40,748 nt of DNA, taken from Geobacter sp. (GTDB lineage: Bacteria; Desulfobacterota; Desulfuromonadia; Geobacterales; Geobacteraceae). The stretch lies in the NCBI GenBank assembly GCA_003857395.1, contig RPRC01000094.1, positions 1-40,748 of the forward strand, in the 5' to 3' direction. A program made the translations under genes and the position numbers. Under the pieces are notes generated by a model. It worked only from the letters and a program-made list of their open reading frames with translations. It was not told the origin of the DNA and did not search any database. This document shows positions 25,721 to 33,746 of this stretch, piece by piece. How positions within the stretch are numbered: position 1 is the first letter of the stretch; every line of letters begins with the position of its first letter.

Positions 25721-26428
25721 TTATTCGATTTGGTAGGAAATGGGTATCTTCAACTCAGCTTTGATCGGAGGCCTGGGGAATGGCTCGGTTTTTTTTATCG
25801 TCTCGATGACATTGTCGTCAAGAATGCCATATCCCGTGCTTTTCAGGATCCGAATATCCGTTACATGGCCGTTTACCTGGACGACGAAAGAAATTACACA
25901 ATTTCCTGTCCAGCCCATTCGTTGGGCACGACTAGGGTAGTCCAGATTCTTCTCTATAATTTTCTTTATATAGGCGAAGTTTTCCGCCCGGTACTTTTTT
26001 GAGAGCAGCTCCGCAGTTTCTCCTTGACTCATTCCTGCCGTTCGGGACGTGCCTGTCGTGCCGGTCCCTCCCGGGACACTGTTCGTTGCCGTGGCAGCTG
26101 CCGTCTGTTCCGGTGGTGACGGGAGGGATTCTCTCGGTTTTGCTACTATCGGAACTGGGCCTCCCGGTTCCACGGCCGGTGCCGGGGGGGTGACCTTCTG
26201 TTTCGGTGGAGTGGGCTGCGGAAGAGTTTTTGCAATGACTGGTGTTTCCGCCTTTTTTTGTGGAACATGGGCAGCCGGTGCCGGTGGAGCGCTTGGCTCA
26301 ACGAGGGTGAAATCGATTACAATCGGCTTGTCCTCCTTGGCAAGCGAACTGTTCAGGGCAAATACCAGGGAGAGAGCTGCTCCATGGAGCAGCAGCGAAA
26401 TTGTCATGGCTTTGGTGCGGCAATTCAT
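25721..26428 (-). CDS. tonB: TonB energy-transducing protein
   Basis: A 235-aa periplasm-spanning protein. Residues 8-27 form the single N-terminal membrane anchor, with the Ser and His (LLLHGAALS) that contact ExbB/ExbD in studied TonB proteins. A Pro/Ala/Lys-rich spacer (about 45-120) crosses the periplasm. The C-terminal domain (about 155-235) has LDYPSRAQRMGWTGNCVISFVV and the YPxxA-like and TEPFPRPP motifs of the TonB family. It starts inside the exbD stop (ATGA overlap), so the three genes are translationally coupled. It should energise the two TonB-dependent receptors on either side. Confidence 0.93.
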   Translation of the reverse strand: MNCRTKAMTISLLLHGAALSLVFALNSSLAKEDKPIVIDFTLVEPSAPPAPAAHVPQKKAETPVIAKTLPQPTPPKQKVTPPAPAVEPGGPVPIVAKPRESLPSPPEQTAAATATNSVPGGTGTTGTSRTAGMSQGETAELLSKKYRAENFAYIKKIIEKNLDYPSRAQRMGWTGNCVISFVVQVNGHVTDIRILKSTGYGILDDNVIETIKKTEPFPRPPIKAELKIPISYQIE

Positions 26429-26805
26429 TTTTTCATCTCAGTCTGGAGGCTCACCTGTCGGAAACCGGCATTCTTGACGCCGTCGAGTACGTCGACGAAA
26501 TTCTGGAGCGCTAGCTCTTTGTCTGCCCTGATCAGGAAGGGCGTGCTCCGGTCAAGGGAATGAATGGCAGTCAGGAGGCTCTGAAGCGTGACAGGCCTTC
26601 CATTGAAAAAGATAGAGCCCTGCTTGTCGATTTCGATCGTCCGGACTTTCAGCGGCTGTTCCTGGTGTTTCGATGCCTTCGGAAGGTTTACCGGTATGCC
26701 TCCGGTGGCGATAAAGGTGGAGGTTGTCAGCACGATAGTCAACAGGACCAGCATGATATCCACGAACGGGATAACATTGATGTAATCAAACTCTTTCTCT
26801 TCCAT
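26425..26805 (-). CDS. exbD: ExbD/TolR family proton-channel subunit
   Basis: A 126-aa biopolymer transport protein with one N-terminal membrane helix (about 11-34) carrying the proton-translocating Asp in [10 protein letters not shown], and a periplasmic domain ending near residue 126. GGGAG precedes the ATG. It overlaps exbB by 20 nt and tonB by 4 nt, so stoichiometric expression of the ExbB-ExbD-TonB complex is likely. Confidence 0.95.
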   Translation of the reverse strand: MEEKEFDYINVIPFVDIMLVLLTIVLTTSTFIATGGIPVNLPKASKHQEQPLKVRTIEIDKQGSIFFNGRPVTLQSLLTAIHSLDRSTPFLIRADKELALQNFVDVLDGVKNAGFRQVSLQTEMKK

Positions 26806-27220
26806 TCATGATCTCCCAGCGCAGAATGAGTACTTTTGCCTTCCTCAAGAGGAGGTTATAAAGGACGACCGAAGGAATAGCCACCAAAAGACCGACCGCG
26901 GTTGCCTTGAGAGCAAGCGCCAGCCCCATCATGATCTTGCCGGTATCCATGAAACCTTCGCTTCCCATGCTGTAAAAGGTGAGCATGATGCCGAGAACTG
27001 TTCCAAGCAGACCTAAATAGGGTGCGTTGCTGCCGATTGTCGCGATGATGTGGAGCTTTTTCGTAAGTTCCAATTCCAGGCTCTTTTTGTCGCTGAAGTC
27101 CTGCAGGCGAATTCTTTTGAACACCATATTTCTTTCGATGGCGCAAGCTACGGCCACAATGCTCAACAGGACGAGCAGCCAGATAATCCCATAATCAATA
27201 ATCACTTTCAGCCATTCCAT
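26786..27220 (-). CDS. exbB: ExbB/MotA-TolQ family proton-channel subunit (short form)
   Basis: A 144-aa integral membrane protein with three hydrophobic helices (about 7-26, 60-85, 100-125). The conserved [17 protein letters not shown] and [21 protein letters not shown] blocks identify the MotA/TolQ/ExbB family. It is much shorter than E. coli ExbB (244 aa), lacking most of the cytoplasmic extension, as in other short ExbB proteins. First gene of the exbB-exbD-tonB unit. The upstream 200 nt contain an inverted repeat (27256-27277) and the terminator of receptor 2. Confidence 0.93.
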   Translation of the reverse strand: MEWLKVIIDYGIIWLLVLLSIVAVACAIERNMVFKRIRLQDFSDKKSLELELTKKLHIIATIGSNAPYLGLLGTVLGIMLTFYSMGSEGFMDTGKIMMGLALALKATAVGLLVAIPSVVLYNLLLRKAKVLILRWEIMNGRERV

Positions 27221-27255
27221 AATAAAACCAGCTCCTCTCTGCGTTTGAGTGAATA

Positions 27256-27277
27256 ACTATGCGTAATGTAACATAGT
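27256..27277. repeat. Inverted repeat upstream of exbB, possible operator
   Basis: ACTATG-N10-CATAGT directly downstream of a minus-strand TATACT (-10 candidate near 27278-27283). The 9-mer TAACTATGC at 27254-27262 recurs at 29973-29981 before the TiaS-like gene, hinting at a shared regulator. It does not fit the ModE consensus well. Confidence 0.4.
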
Positions 27278-27410
27278 ATACGGTGTTCTCCAATAGTGAA
27301 ATCATTCTGTAATACTCCGGAAAAACCATAATTGAATCCTCGCTGTAGGAGATTCAAGAGGTGAGTTGCTGTTTTCACGATAAGGAGAAACATGTATCTT
27401 TGCTGCTTGT

Positions 27411-27447
27411 GAAAAAAAGAAGGCTGCCGGTTTATATGCCGGCAGCC
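27411..27447 (-). terminator. Intrinsic terminator after TonB receptor 2
   Basis: Perfect 9-bp stem GGCTGCCGG / CCGGCAGCC (27422-27430, 27439-27447), followed on the minus strand by TTCTTTTTTT. It separates the receptor 2 transcript from exbB-exbD-tonB. Confidence 0.92.
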
Positions 27448-27540
27448 AAATTACACCATGCGAGGAGTGATCCTAGGGCAAGCATTGGAACTAATACTTT
27501 TATACTTGCCCAAACCTGTTAGTAGCTAGCTGCATGAGTT

Positions 27541-29709
27541 CTAAAATTTGGCGGTAATGCCACCAAATATGTTGCGGCCAGGTGCCGGGAAGCCGGGTTC
27601 GGTAATCGTTCTGGAAACCGCGCCTGATGCAGTGCTGCCCGACTCTTGTGTATAATCCCGATCGAAAATGTTGTTGACTGACAGAAATGCTTCAAAATAT
27701 TTGAGAAATTTCTGAGAAACACGGGCATTAAGAACAAAGTAACCTGGCAGATTAATCGTATCCTGGGTCGGCCTATTGACTGTGGGAAGCTGGGAGAAAG
27801 AATTACTGTAGAGTATTCCGTTGAGGTCAAGGCATGTTTTTAGATACGGGACGGTATACTGAACTCCCATGTCCAATTTATGTTCGGGCACGTTAGTTAC
27901 CTGATCGATCGTTTTGCCGTCTACGACCGGTTTTACATCACTTTGGTCGCTGGCATGGTTATACGTATACCCGAGCCGAACAACCAGATCCTTCAGTGGA
28001 TATAACTCCGTGTTTACTTCTATGCCATACATCTCGACACTTGCGATATTTCGGTAGGTTGAGTCGAGTCCGGAACCGTCTCGCGAAATCAAATCCGAGA
28101 TGTTATTATAGAAGAAAGCCAGTTCACTCCACATCAATTTTCCAAAGGAGCGCGATACACCTACCGTCGAATTGATCGCATTTTCCGCTTTGAGGTTCAC
28201 GTTTGAACCGGAGCTGGGTGTGCTGGAGAAAAGGTTGCCGAGAGTGGGGAAGCGGGTCTTCCTTGCTACCGAGGCAAAGAGCTTTGTCGTGTCGGCAAAG
28301 GCGTATGTCGCCCCGATCATTGGATTGAAGGAATCCATCGTTTTGGGTTTGTCGAGGTCCACTAAATTGAGCACTGAAGTGCCGTCAAGTGATTTAGTTG
28401 CCTGCGTTACGTGGAACCAGTCGTAGCTTCCTCCGACAACCACCGAGAAACTTTTTGTCGGATTAAATTCATTTTCCATTCCGACCGAACCGGTGTAAGA
28501 GAAAAAGTTGGAAAAGGGTATATAGGAGTCGGCTCTTTCTTTGTGAGAGTCGCCCCGATAGTTAATGGACAAACGCAAGGTGTCCCAACTTGCTGGCTTG
28601 ACTTCGCTGATCAGAGCGCCTCCCACCATGTAGTCCTTGTATCTGCTGATTGAGTAAATCTCGCTGAAACTGTTATCTTTGTAGGAAACATAGTCATCGA
28701 CATGGTCGTGGTAGAAGAGCTTGCCTTTCAGTGTCATTTTGTCGGAGATCTTCTGTTGCCCGCTCAGGTCTATCCCCCAATCATCATATACGGGAATTCG
28801 AGCAAACTGGGTGAACGCCGCACTGGTCACAACGCCGCCCACAATTCTTGCCGTGTTTGCTTGATTCCTGTCGATGGCGGCTGGGGCACCTTTTTCTCTG
28901 TCAATATAATAAAAGTTGACAAAATACTCAGAGTTTGCTGAAGGTTCGAAGCCAAGCTTCGCCCAGAAACTATCGCTTTTGTAGTCAGAATTGTTTCGTG
29001 TTCCCCCATCCTCAAAGACTCCGGTGGATAAAATTGTTCCTCCTCTGTAGATTTGCCCAACCATCGGCACAAAATCGTCGGACATCCTCGTCCCGTGAGC
29101 CTGGCGATGGGAATAGTTGAGCCAGTAGTTGAATTTACCAATTTTCATCCCGTGACTTGCGGATAGCCCGTAATAATCCACATCGCCAGTCTCGCCTGTT
29201 ACTTCGAAGAAAGGTTTTCCGCTGGCTTTCTTCGTAATGATATTGACTACACCGCCAAGGGCGTTTGCACCGTAAAGTACTGACGCTGCTCCTTTGGTGA
29301 CTTCTATCTTGGCAATGTTATCCGCGGGGATCTGGTTGAGGTCCAATTTCCCGCCTTTGGTCTCATAGTATGGAACACCGTCGATCAGAATCAGGACCCG
29401 GCTCTGGTCGAGGCCTCGAATCGATACATTCGGTTCATTTTTTCTGCCGGTTGATACTCGTATCCCTGGCGTGTGACTCAGTGCTTCGGCAACAGTTCTG
29501 CTGCTTGTTGCTTTAATATCTTCGGCGGTTATTACATTTGTCACGGAAGCTTCTTGCGTAACCGGCGGTTTCTCGCCCTTGATGTATACCTCGCCAAGTG
29601 AGTAACTTTCAAACCCCTCCGTCGCAGCCTGATCTGCTGCGAATGCAGAAGAGCTGAGCAGAAATAGACAGCTCATCAGCAGTGCTCCGGTAATCTTCAT
29701 CCTTGCCAT
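27541..29709 (-). CDS. TonB-dependent outer membrane receptor 2
   Basis: A 722-aa outer membrane receptor from the ATG at 29709, chosen because AAGGAGG lies 7 nt upstream and a clear signal peptide follows (cleavage after about residue 24, SSAFA); the frame is open further upstream. TonB-box-like YSLGEVYIKGE, then plug motifs (AEALSHTPGIRVSTGR, VSIRGLDQSRVLILIDGVPY, ASVLYGANALGGVVNIITKK) and a barrel ending in the canonical aromatic residue Phe. It resembles BtuB/colicin-receptor type proteins, but the ligand is unknown. It is monocistronic, ended by a strong terminator, and its promoter overlaps a ModE-like site shared with the divergent TiaS-like gene region. Confidence 0.93.
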   Translation of the reverse strand: MARMKITGALLMSCLFLLSSSAFAADQAATEGFESYSLGEVYIKGEKPPVTQEASVTNVITAEDIKATSSRTVAEALSHTPGIRVSTGRKNEPNVSIRGLDQSRVLILIDGVPYYETKGGKLDLNQIPADNIAKIEVTKGAASVLYGANALGGVVNIITKKASGKPFFEVTGETGDVDYYGLSASHGMKIGKFNYWLNYSHRQAHGTRMSDDFVPMVGQIYRGGTILSTGVFEDGGTRNNSDYKSDSFWAKLGFEPSANSEYFVNFYYIDREKGAPAAIDRNQANTARIVGGVVTSAAFTQFARIPVYDDWGIDLSGQQKISDKMTLKGKLFYHDHVDDYVSYKDNSFSEIYSISRYKDYMVGGALISEVKPASWDTLRLSINYRGDSHKERADSYIPFSNFFSYTGSVGMENEFNPTKSFSVVVGGSYDWFHVTQATKSLDGTSVLNLVDLDKPKTMDSFNPMIGATYAFADTTKLFASVARKTRFPTLGNLFSSTPSSGSNVNLKAENAINSTVGVSRSFGKLMWSELAFFYNNISDLISRDGSGLDSTYRNIASVEMYGIEVNTELYPLKDLVVRLGYTYNHASDQSDVKPVVDGKTIDQVTNVPEHKLDMGVQYTVPYLKTCLDLNGILYSNSFSQLPTVNRPTQDTINLPGYFVLNARVSQKFLKYFEAFLSVNNIFDRDYTQESGSTASGAVSRTITEPGFPAPGRNIFGGITAKF

Positions 29710-29769
29710 ACAGTTCCTCCTTTGTGATATTTCACGCGAATATAAAAATGTCGCCAATATAATTTAGCG

Positions 29770-29803
29770 TACGCTATATAACAAAAAAAATAACGCATTG
29801 CAA
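29770..29803 (-). promoter_or_regulatory. ModE-like operator overlapping the receptor 2 promoter
   Basis: Plus-strand TACGCTATATA-N6-AAAATAACGCA (29770-29797) matches 16 of 22 ModE consensus positions with exact N6. The minus-strand promoter TTGCAA (29803-29798), 17-nt spacer, TATATA (29780-29775) lies beneath it, so the site covers -10 and spacer. A small palindrome TAGCGTACGCTA (29765-29776) also overlaps. Confidence 0.6.
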
Positions 29804-29919
29804 GCGGTATTATTCATAAAAAACGTAAGAATGCTCCCCGTAAAGTATCCGGAGAATTCCTGTGGACTGAAAGGAGCCGTTCTGCAGAATTTTGTTGAAC
29901 TTTGCTCAGTTTTCTGGCG

Positions 29920-29963
29920 CACGCTATATATTGTTGACTATAGCAAGAGGCGTTTGCTATAGT
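29920..29963 (+). promoter_or_regulatory. ModE-like operator overlapping the TiaS-like gene promoter
   Basis: CACGCTATATA-N6-ACTATAGCAAG (29920-29947) matches 15 of 22 ModE consensus positions with exact N6. The plus-strand promoter TTGACT (29934-29939), 18-nt spacer, TATAGT (29958-29963) overlaps it at the -35 and spacer. Further GCTATAG and TAACTAT repeats (29956-29979) lie over the -10 and start region. Confidence 0.6.
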
Positions 29964-29992
29964 TAGTAAACTTAACTATGCACGAGGTTCCC

Positions 29993-30736
29993 ATGAACGT
30001 TTTTGTCTGTATTGACGATACCGATTCCATTGACTCCCGGGGGACGGGAGAGCTTGCCGATTTGCTGGCCCGTGAGGTTGAAAACCGTGGGTGGGGCAGA
30101 TGCCGTTCGATAACTCGCCATCAATTATTTGTCCATCCTGATATCCCCTATACCTCCCATAACAGCTCCATGTGTTTCATTGCCGAGATGGACGAGTCGT
30201 ATCTGGGGGCACTGACAGAATATGCGGCCGGATTCCTCGCGCGCGAAAGCGCGGAAGGTTCTGATCCGGGCCTTTGTGTCGCCGTAGCGGAGCGGCTCCC
30301 GCAGACGGACACCCTCGTAGATTTCGGCTACCGTGCAAAACGTACTGTCATCGAAATGCAGGAAGCTTACAGGCTGGCGATAGAGGCGGGAATCCATCTT
30401 TCCAGCCACGGCGGGACCGGTCAGGGGATTATCGGAGCCTTGGCAGGGGTTGGCTTGCGTCTTGGCGGCAATGACGGCAGAATGCGGGGCAGTCTCACCC
30501 TTCCTGCTACGGATAGCGTTGCCTCGGTTAAAGACATCTTGAGACATTCAGAGGTGGATAGTGTCCGGACCTTGGAAGGCGTCTGCCTGGGTGGCGAAGA
30601 TCGGGTGCGTTTTGTCGACAAGGTGAAGACCGTGCTTATGGGAGGACAGTTTGTTCTGCTTGTAATGCCCGATGATGCGGGGAAAAGCGGTGCTCAGTGG
30701 AAGTCTTGTACGAGGCAGCAGCTGAAAGCATATTAG
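29993..30736 (+). CDS. TiaS N-terminal-like protein of unknown function
   Basis: A 247-aa protein from the ATG at 29993 (CGAGG 5 nt upstream; an ATG at 29978 lacks an SD). The N-terminus, VFVCIDDTDSIDSRGTGELADLL, and the later RHQLFVHPDIPYTSHNSSMCF follow the pattern IGIDDTDS...TTYL and RLNPNIPWKTRGNGA of archaeal TiaS (tRNA-Ile2 agmatinylcytidine synthase), whose TCKD domain binds nucleotide. Asp8, Asp9, Asp11 and Thr18 are the residues to compare. The zinc ribbon and OB-fold parts of TiaS are absent, so it is a stand-alone version with unknown activity; an RNA- or nucleotide-phosphorylating role is only a possibility. SHGGTGQGIIGALAGVGLRL near 137-156 could be a glycine-rich ligand loop. 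Control by a ModE-like site links it to the receptors. Confidence 0.82.
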   Translation: MNVFVCIDDTDSIDSRGTGELADLLAREVENRGWGRCRSITRHQLFVHPDIPYTSHNSSMCFIAEMDESYLGALTEYAAGFLARESAEGSDPGLCVAVAERLPQTDTLVDFGYRAKRTVIEMQEAYRLAIEAGIHLSSHGGTGQGIIGALAGVGLRLGGNDGRMRGSLTLPATDSVASVKDILRHSEVDSVRTLEGVCLGGEDRVRFVDKVKTVLMGGQFVLLVMPDDAGKSGAQWKSCTRQQLKAY

Positions 30737-30788
30737 GAATGCTGGGGCAGGATGCGTCTGTCCGGCTTTTTAGCAGTATTTCTTTCAA

Positions 30789-30820
30789 AAGCCCTCCTGA
30801 TCTATGGGGGGCTTTTTTCT
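30789..30820 (+). terminator. Intrinsic terminator after the TiaS-like gene
   Basis: AAAAGCCCTCC (30789-30799) pairs with GGGGGGCTTTT (30808-30818) with one G-T pair and is followed by the T run to 30820. Confidence 0.85.
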
Positions 30821-30873
30821 TGTAACAAGGATAGGTGCCAAAGCTTAACCAGCCTGCCTTTCTGGTAATGATG

Positions 30874-31311
30874 TCAATGCCGAACGATGATCCATGCTCC
30901 GATGATGAGGAGAGCTGCCCCCAGAGAGCGTTTCAGGTCGATCTGCATTCCGCCGAAACCGAAGAGACCAAAATGGTCGAGAACCAGCGCGGTGAGAAGC
31001 TGCGCCGCGATTGCGACGGCCATTGTCGCTGCAGTTCCTATTTTCGGCACAGCGAGGATAGTTGCTGAAACAAAGAAGGCGCCAAGAATCCCCCCTGTCC
31101 ATTCCCACCAGGCTGTTTCGTGTAATCCCCGGACGTTGGTTTTTCCCGAGATCAGCAGCGCAATACCAAGGCCGAGTGTTCCGACTGCGAATGAAATGCA
31201 GGCACTTTCCAGAAGCCCTGCCTTCTGCGCAAGCCGCGCATTGATGGACGGTTGGAGTGCTACCGCCGCGCCGGCGCAGACCACGATGATGAGCGTAAGC
31301 AGGTTGGACAT
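30874..31311 (-). CDS. YdcZ-family (DUF606) DMT-type membrane protein
   Basis: A 145-aa protein with about five hydrophobic helices, matching the half-size DMT-superfamily YdcZ proteins in length and in the N-terminal pattern GAAVALQPSINARLAQKAGLLESACISFAVGT seen in blocks. Such proteins are predicted transporters that work as dimers; the substrate is unknown. AAAGGAAA lies upstream of the ATG. A promoter is visible at 31333-31361, so it is probably monocistronic. Confidence 0.9.
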   Translation of the reverse strand: MSNLLTLIIVVCAGAAVALQPSINARLAQKAGLLESACISFAVGTLGLGIALLISGKTNVRGLHETAWWEWTGGILGAFFVSATILAVPKIGTAATMAVAIAAQLLTALVLDHFGLFGFGGMQIDLKRSLGAALLIIGAWIIVRH

Positions 31312-31332
31312 GAGTGTTTCCTTTCACGCTAC

Positions 31333-31361
31333 AGTATAGTGTATCAGTCGCTACTATTCAA
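31333..31361 (-). promoter_or_regulatory. Likely promoter of the YdcZ-family gene
   Basis: Minus-strand TTGAAT (31361-31356), 17-nt spacer, TATACT (31338-31333), giving a short leader before the ATG at 31311. Confidence 0.55.
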
Positions 31362-31433
31362 AGGGTTCTCCTAGCCCTTTTCAGCTACTGGCGATTTTGG
31401 CTTTTTTGTCAGTCTCCTATTAGAGCGGGAATG

Positions 31434-31463
31434 AAAAAAAGCAGATCCGTTGCGGGATCTGCT
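31434..31463 (-). terminator. Intrinsic terminator after the lytic transglycosylase
   Basis: GCAGATCC / GGATCTGC (31441-31448, 31455-31462) followed on the minus strand by seven T residues. Confidence 0.9.
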
Positions 31464-31504
31464 TTGTATGTACCTGTGGCTGACTTTTACGCGTCAGGAG
31501 TCTG

Positions 31505-32152
31505 TCAGGATGGCCGAAGTGAAAGGTATGACGCGTTTTCCGCCGTCATATGCGGGTACTTCATCATTTCTCGACAGATTTCATGTCGGAATCGAATTCG
31601 TTTGGTTTCATATGCGTCAGCCTGGGGGCCGACTCCACAATAGAGTTTTTTTGCCCTTCTGAGATTTCCCTTTGCCATCTGTATCTTGGTGAGAAGTTCA
31701 CGGACCGCCGCTTCAGCACACTTCTCATCGTTAACCATCTCCTCGGGGTCGTAGCCGTGGCTTCGTGCTCGGCTTGGCATCAATTGCCAGACGCCCATGG
31801 CACCACGATACGATACTGCTTTTCCGGAAAGTCCATGCGATCCGGTTTCAGCCAAGGCTATTTCGGCCATGTCCATTGGCATTAAGGGGGTATCGAGGGT
31901 TTTAAGGTAACAGAGCACTCCCAGTTTTCGGGCCCTCTGCGGGGTAGTCCTCTTGGCAAACGCAGAAATAATTGCGGGCAGCTGTCGACGTCTTTCTTCA
32001 AGATTTGCGTTTTTCTCAGCTGCCTGGCGGATTTCCCTGTCCAGTTCTGAGAGCGCCGGCATAACGGATAGCTGGGCTTGGCGAATCTGAGGCTGGTCGC
32101 ATGACGTAGCGTTCAGCGCGATTACTGCTAACAAAATAATAAATTTTTTCAT
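31505..32152 (-). CDS. SLT-domain lytic transglycosylase, probable lipoprotein
   Basis: A 215-aa cell-wall enzyme from the ATG at 32152, chosen because a signal sequence follows directly (MKKFIILLAVIALNATSC); an upstream in-frame start at 32266 would bury it. Cys18 in the ATSC context is a weak lipobox, so it may be membrane-anchored. A helical, charged stretch (about 30-75) precedes the SLT domain, with catalytic Glu102 in ALAETGSH and the GAMGVWQLMP block (117-126), as in Slt/MltC-like enzymes that cleave the MurNAc-GlcNAc bond to form anhydro-muropeptides. The SLT domain is short and ends YCGVGPQADAYE, so family assignment is good but the exact type is open. Confidence 0.88.
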   Translation of the reverse strand: MKKFIILLAVIALNATSCDQPQIRQAQLSVMPALSELDREIRQAAEKNANLEERRRQLPAIISAFAKRTTPQRARKLGVLCYLKTLDTPLMPMDMAEIALAETGSHGLSGKAVSYRGAMGVWQLMPSRARSHGYDPEEMVNDEKCAEAAVRELLTKIQMAKGNLRRAKKLYCGVGPQADAYETKRIRFRHEICREMMKYPHMTAENASYLSLRPS

Positions 32153-32666
32153 AAGTAAAGGGGTTTTCGGTTTTTTCGGGTTTTTGCCGGACCAACGATT
32201 TCGATGTTCGTTGTGGTATTTTTCCTGATTTTCCGGCGAGAACCTCCTTTCAGTGGTTTTCCGCACATAGGGCGGTTAGTTTGATATTGCCTGTTGCTGG
32301 ACAGGGCTGTCTGTCCAGGGTGTTCGTGTAGCGCGAGTTTTGAAAGTAGTGGCAGTGGAGGCTAGGCGTAGGGTGTGGATAAATTGCTTTGGAGTGAAGC
32401 CGGTGCCAGAGAGCTACTGGTCTGTGAAGCAGAAGGTAAACTTGCTGCCACAGATTTCAGTGGACCCTCTAATGGTAAATTTTCACCATTGAGCTGCCGG
32501 TGCCTTGGAGAGAAAACTCGCGATGGGTTTATTTGAAAGTACTACACCATACGCCATAGAAGGGGTGATGTCAAGGAAAGTGGCTGATTAATTTGTTTCA
32601 AAAGCCGTAACATGCTGAAATAAAGGTAGTATTTTGTGAGCTAAATAAGAGGGCGATTGTGGGTGT
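32153..32666. other. Intergenic region between lptG and the lytic transglycosylase
   Basis: About 500 nt without a convincing gene. It holds a near-perfect 20-bp palindrome (32471-32490), a 7-bp hairpin (32297-32318) and two copies of GCCGGTGCC (near 32398 and 32494). No known riboswitch was recognised. Confidence 0.45.
32471..32490. repeat. 20-bp near-perfect palindrome, possible operator
   Basis: AATGGTAAAT-TTTCACCATT: 9 of 10 arm positions pair. It lies in the upstream region of the lytic transglycosylase and could be a regulator site. Confidence 0.4.
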
Positions 32667-33746
32667 TTAATGGTGCATCGTCAGGGTCATCCATATTGCT
32701 GACAGGGCAAAAATGAAATTTGCCGCCCAGGCTGCCACCAGGGGCGGGAGGACTCCGGTGCCACCTAATGAGATCAGGATGGCATTGATGATAAAATATG
32801 CGAAACCAATGCCTATGCTGAGTCCGATTCCCAACGCAATACCGCTGGAACGGCCGCTGCGCAGGGAGAAAGGTATTCCGACAAACGCCATAATCAGACA
32901 GGCAAAAGGCATTGATATCTTTGCATACATCTGAGCCTGATATCTGGTAGCGTCATAGCCGGCTTTACGCAGTTTCTCCGTGTATTGTTTCAGTTTGAAA
33001 TATCCCATGTCATCTGCGTTCTTGTCCCATACTTTGAGATCATTTATTTTGAGCTGCAGGGAAATCGGGAGGAAAGCCGTTTTTTTTGTTTCCGTAACCT
33101 TGCCGCCGTTGAAACTTTTCACCACGACATTTTCCAAGGTCCACTGGTGTCCGTTCCACGTTCCATTCTCCGCTTCCAATCGTTTGATCGGTTGCATTTC
33201 GTCTGTTGTCTGCCAGAGCGTTACTCCTTTGAGGGTCCATGTGGTTGGAATAAAAAGCCGTGCCTGGAGGATATAGTTTTTGTCTCGGTACCAGATGTTG
33301 TTGAGACGGAAAAAAGTACTCGGATTTTTCCCCTGAATCAAAACTTCATCAATGTATTTGAGTTGCTGTGAGGTGTTAGGGATGATCGCTTCATTGGAGA
33401 AAAAGGTGAAGATACTCAGGGCAAAAGCAATGACGAGCAAAGGTTTCGCAATCCGCTTCAGACTGATTCCGCAGCTTTGCATTGCGACAATCTCGCTTGA
33501 TCGTGAGAGGATGCCAAGCGTCAAAAGAGTTGACATAAGAATGGCCAACGGCATGATCTGATTGATAATTGCCGGAATCTTGTACAGAAAGAAAAGCACG
33601 ATGTACTCGGGATTACTGTCGGCACGGGAGAAGCGCCTGATTTTTTCAAGAAAATCGATAATCAGATAAATTGCCACGAAGGAGCTTACGGTCAAAGCCA
33701 GTAACTTGAGGAAGGTTGCGGTAAGATATCGGCTGAGTACGGTCAT
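32667..33746 (-). CDS. lptG: LPS export permease LptG
   Basis: A 359-aa YjgP/YjgQ family inner-membrane protein from the ATG at 33746, which overlaps the lptF stop as ATGA and has GGAGG 9 nt upstream. Three N-terminal helices (about 12-34, 58-80, 97-115), a periplasmic beta-jellyroll-type domain (about 130-260) and three C-terminal helices (about 275-355) match the family. With LptF and the LptB ATPase it extracts lipopolysaccharide from the inner membrane and passes it to LptC/LptA. The identity as LptG follows from its second position after lptF. Confidence 0.92.
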   Translation of the reverse strand: MTVLSRYLTATFLKLLALTVSSFVAIYLIIDFLEKIRRFSRADSNPEYIVLFFLYKIPAIINQIMPLAILMSTLLTLGILSRSSEIVAMQSCGISLKRIAKPLLVIAFALSIFTFFSNEAIIPNTSQQLKYIDEVLIQGKNPSTFFRLNNIWYRDKNYILQARLFIPTTWTLKGVTLWQTTDEMQPIKRLEAENGTWNGHQWTLENVVVKSFNGGKVTETKKTAFLPISLQLKINDLKVWDKNADDMGYFKLKQYTEKLRKAGYDATRYQAQMYAKISMPFACLIMAFVGIPFSLRSGRSSGIALGIGLSIGIGFAYFIINAILISLGGTGVLPPLVAAWAANFIFALSAIWMTLTMHH

